NCBI RefSeq assembly: GCF_020524625.1
Contig: NZ_JAIVLL010000002.1
Location: 186,001-250,000, forward strand
DNA: 64,000 bases
DNA from: Brevundimonas poindexterae
GTDB lineage: Bacteria > Pseudomonadota > Alphaproteobacteria > Caulobacterales > Caulobacteraceae
Reading direction: 5' to 3'
Shown: piece by piece, positions 62,098-64,000 of the stretch
How the letters are laid out: each line of letters opens with the position of its first letter
Position numbering within the stretch: position 1 is the first letter of the stretch
The notes under the pieces: generated by a model
Seen by the model: only the letters and a program-made list of their open reading frames with translations
The model's database searches: none
Told to the model about the DNA's origin: nothing
Program-made: the position numbers and the translations under genes

Positions 62098-64000
62098 TTA
62101 TTCGACGCCCAGCTCTGCCAGCAGGCCGTCCATGCCATAGACGTCCCGCAGTGCCACGGTGATGGCACCGGTGGTGACGATCACGCTGCGGTTGACCTTG
62201 GGGTCATAGCCATAGGCGTTGCGCTGGGTCAGGACGGTCGAGTCAAAATTCGCCCCGATGATCTCACCCCGCGCATTGATGGCGGGCGACCCCGACGAGC
62301 CGCCGATGGTGTCGGTCGAGACCGACATGTTCAGCACAGCATTCGGGTCGATCCGCTCGCGCGCGGCCAGCAGCTTGGGCGCCACATCGAACGGCGGGGC
62401 GCCGGTCGCCCGGTCCCACAGTCCGCCGAAGGTGGTGAAGGGCTCGACCGTCGTACCCTGATACGTCCAGCCCTCGATCCGGCCCCAGGTCAGGCGCAGG
62501 GTGCCGGTCGCGTCCGGATAGACGCTGTCGCCATAGGCAGCAAAGCGGGCGGCGGCCAGATCCTCGGACGCCTGGGCGGTCGGGGCCTCGACGGTGTCCT
62601 CCCATTCGGCGCGGACGGCGCGGGTGACGCCCTGGATCGACAGCACATAGCGGATCAGCGGATCGTCCGAGGCCATGATGGCCGGCAGACCGCCCTCCCA
62701 CAGGGCCTTGCGCACCGCCGGATCAGCCAGGGTGGTGCCAGAGATCAGACGCTCGGAGAGCCCCTCGGGCGACTCGCGGCCCAGCAGCTCGCGCACGCGC
62801 GGATCATCGACCGTCAGCCACTCGCGCGTCTTGGACAGCCACCATTCCATCCGCACCTGTTCAAGGTCGGCATAGACAGGCCGGTCGGCCAGCAGGCGGG
62901 ATTCCAGACCGGCCAGACGCCCGTCGCCATATTCGGGCAGGCGTTCGGCCGACGGTTTCTCGCGTTCCTGCGCCGCGCGCACCAGCGCCTCGGCCCAGGC
63001 ATAGAGGGTCGAACCACCGCCCGAGCGGGCGACCACGAGGGTGTAGGCCGGATAGAGGCGCCGCACGTCCTCCTGTACCGCCGACAGGGTCGCCCAGGGG
63101 TCTGCACCCCCGGCCGCCGTATGGGCCGCCAGCCAGTCGGTCGAGCGTGCGCGGAAGTCGGCTTCCTGCTCGGCCTTGGAGGCCATGAAGTCGGCGTCGA
63201 TCAGCGCCTTCATCCGGCCGATGCCGCGCTTGTAGCTGTTCTCGAGGCCCACCAGCGGGTCCATGACGATGAAGGCGTTCTCGTCGCTCTCGGCCCCGAA
63301 GCGGATCATCCGCCCGCGCAGCTCGGACATGATCAGCTGGTCCAGAGGCAGCATGACGTCGCGCACGGTCAGCAGTTGGTCCATGGTCAGCAGGCGCTGG
63401 GTCGAGCCCGGGCTGCCCGAGACGAACACCGGCTCGCCGGCCGTCGGGCGGTTCGGGTTCCAGGTGAAGTGGGTGGGCGTCTCAACCGGCTTGCCGTCCT
63501 CGTACAGGCGGATGAAGGCCGCATCGATGGCAAAACGCGGGAAGTTGAAGTTGTCGAGGTCGCCGCCGAAGGTCGCGGCGCGATCCTCGGGCGCGAAGGC
63601 CAGCCGCACATCGGTGTAGCGGCGATAGCTGTACAGCTTGAACTGGCCGCCCCGGTACAGCGACACCACCTGGCAGCGGCGCTCGGGCTGGTCGGCGCAA
63701 TATTCGGCCTCGATGGCAGCGGCCTCGGCGTCGCGGGCCCGGTTGAAGGCCTGACCGGTCAGGCCGCGCCCGGCCGCATGCATGCGCTCGGTGACATCCG
63801 TGATGTCCATCAGGATTTCGGCCGAGGCGCCAGGGCAGCGCAGCTCGTCCTCGCGCGTGGCGGGGGTGAAGCCGGTCTCGGCATAGTTGATGGCCGGCGT
63901 CGACAGCTGGGCGACGCAGCTGGCCACGCAGTGGTTATTGGTCAGGACCAGCCCCTCGCCCGACACCACGCCGGCCGAGCATCCGCCGAACTTGACCGAA
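62098..64000 (-). CDS. S46-family serine peptidase, DPP7/DPP11-like (5' end cut by window edge)
   Basis: About 634 codons are present; the N-terminus lies beyond 64000. Catalytic triad: His in GLVLTNNHCVASC, Asp in FGGDLDNFNFPRFAIDAAF, Ser in DTIGGSSGSPAINARGEIIG. Other signatures are VFVSGSPGSTQRLLT and the last residues LLAELGVE. These periplasmic or outer-membrane enzymes remove dipeptides from peptides. Counting from the catalytic Ser, the position that is Gly in DPP7 and Arg in DPP11 is Ser here (ANFDS), so an acidic-residue preference like DPP11 is not indicated. Confidence 0.92.
   Translation of the reverse strand, partial: SVKFGGCSAGVVSGEGLVLTNNHCVASCVAQLSTPAINYAETGFTPATREDELRCPGASAEILMDITDVTERMHAAGRGLTGQAFNRARDAEAAAIEAEYCADQPERRCQVVSLYRGGQFKLYSYRRYTDVRLAFAPEDRAATFGGDLDNFNFPRFAIDAAFIRLYEDGKPVETPTHFTWNPNRPTAGEPVFVSGSPGSTQRLLTMDQLLTVRDVMLPLDQLIMSELRGRMIRFGAESDENAFIVMDPLVGLENSYKRGIGRMKALIDADFMASKAEQEADFRARSTDWLAAHTAAGGADPWATLSAVQEDVRRLYPAYTLVVARSGGGSTLYAWAEALVRAAQEREKPSAERLPEYGDGRLAGLESRLLADRPVYADLEQVRMEWWLSKTREWLTVDDPRVRELLGRESPEGLSERLISGTTLADPAVRKALWEGGLPAIMASDDPLIRYVLSIQGVTRAVRAEWEDTVEAPTAQASEDLAAARFAAYGDSVYPDATGTLRLTWGRIEGWTYQGTTVEPFTTFGGLWDRATGAPPFDVAPKLLAARERIDPNAVLNMSVSTDTIGGSSGSPAINARGEIIGANFDSTVLTQRNAYGYDPKVNRSVIVTTGAITVALRDVYGMDGLLAELGVE

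Overview
The window is about 64 kb of GC-rich, gene-dense chromosome. It most resembles an alphaproteobacterium of the Caulobacteraceae, probably Brevundimonas or a close relative. This is an inference from gene content: a zwf-pgl-edd-glk Entner-Doudoroff operon, an rnd-lptC-lptA-lptB / rpoN-hpf-ptsN block, hsp20 beside a DUF1150 gene, a TonB-dependent receptor, and many ATGA/GTGA start-stop overlaps. No rRNA, insertion sequence or CRISPR array was seen. One tRNA, Leu(CAG), is present.

Layout. 1-6.5 kb: cut alpha/beta hydrolase behind an XRE regulator and membrane-protein pair, fatty-acid desaturase, two unrecognised proteins, RibD_C-type reductase, small secreted protein, neutral zinc metallopeptidase. 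6.5-11 kb: minus-strand operon for an exported retropepsin-like protease, an exported isoaspartyl methyltransferase lipoprotein and a large membrane protein with a spermidine-synthase-like domain. 11-13.6 kb: LD-carboxypeptidase divergent from a Mur ligase (murein recycling). 13.6-20 kb: TonB receptor, PepSY membrane protein, DUF2271, DUF4198, ApbE flavin transferase and flavodoxin-reductase; together they look like a metal-uptake locus with flavin-based electron transfer. 20-28 kb: FAD reductase, then a YerC-like regulator followed by hisG-D-(C')B-H-A-F-IE. In this his operon HisB is fused to an aminotransferase-like domain that has lost its PLP lysine. 28-33 kb: Entner-Doudoroff operon without eda. 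33.5-38.8 kb: DUF1295 protein and an RND efflux pair.

39-43 kb: lepA. Its last 29 bp are repeated 1,985 bp downstream and enclose a small foreign-looking element with two genes and no integrase. 43-47.5 kb: serine hydrolase, EAL protein, then an accessory patch with a probable MrcB_N-DUF3883 nuclease and a compositionally mosaic gene. 47.5-55 kb: sseB-like gene, tRNA-Leu, rnd, LPS-transport genes, rpoN, hpf, ptsN. 55-64 kb: heat-shock pair with an RpoH-like promoter, folate genes preceded by a 26-residue membrane protein gene, Nudix, DMT transporter, uvrC, carbonic anhydrase, pgsA, a heptanucleotide tandem repeat, and a cut S46 peptidase.

The strongest leads are the flavin/iron locus (13.6-20.1 kb), the dead-HisC-HisB fusion in a gamma-like his operon (21.4-28.1 kb), the element bounded by the lepA 3' end (40.75-42.77 kb), the exported protein-damage operon (6.5-11 kb) and the stand-alone MrcB_N-DUF3883 protein. 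All assignments were made by reading translations and motifs; no database search was run.
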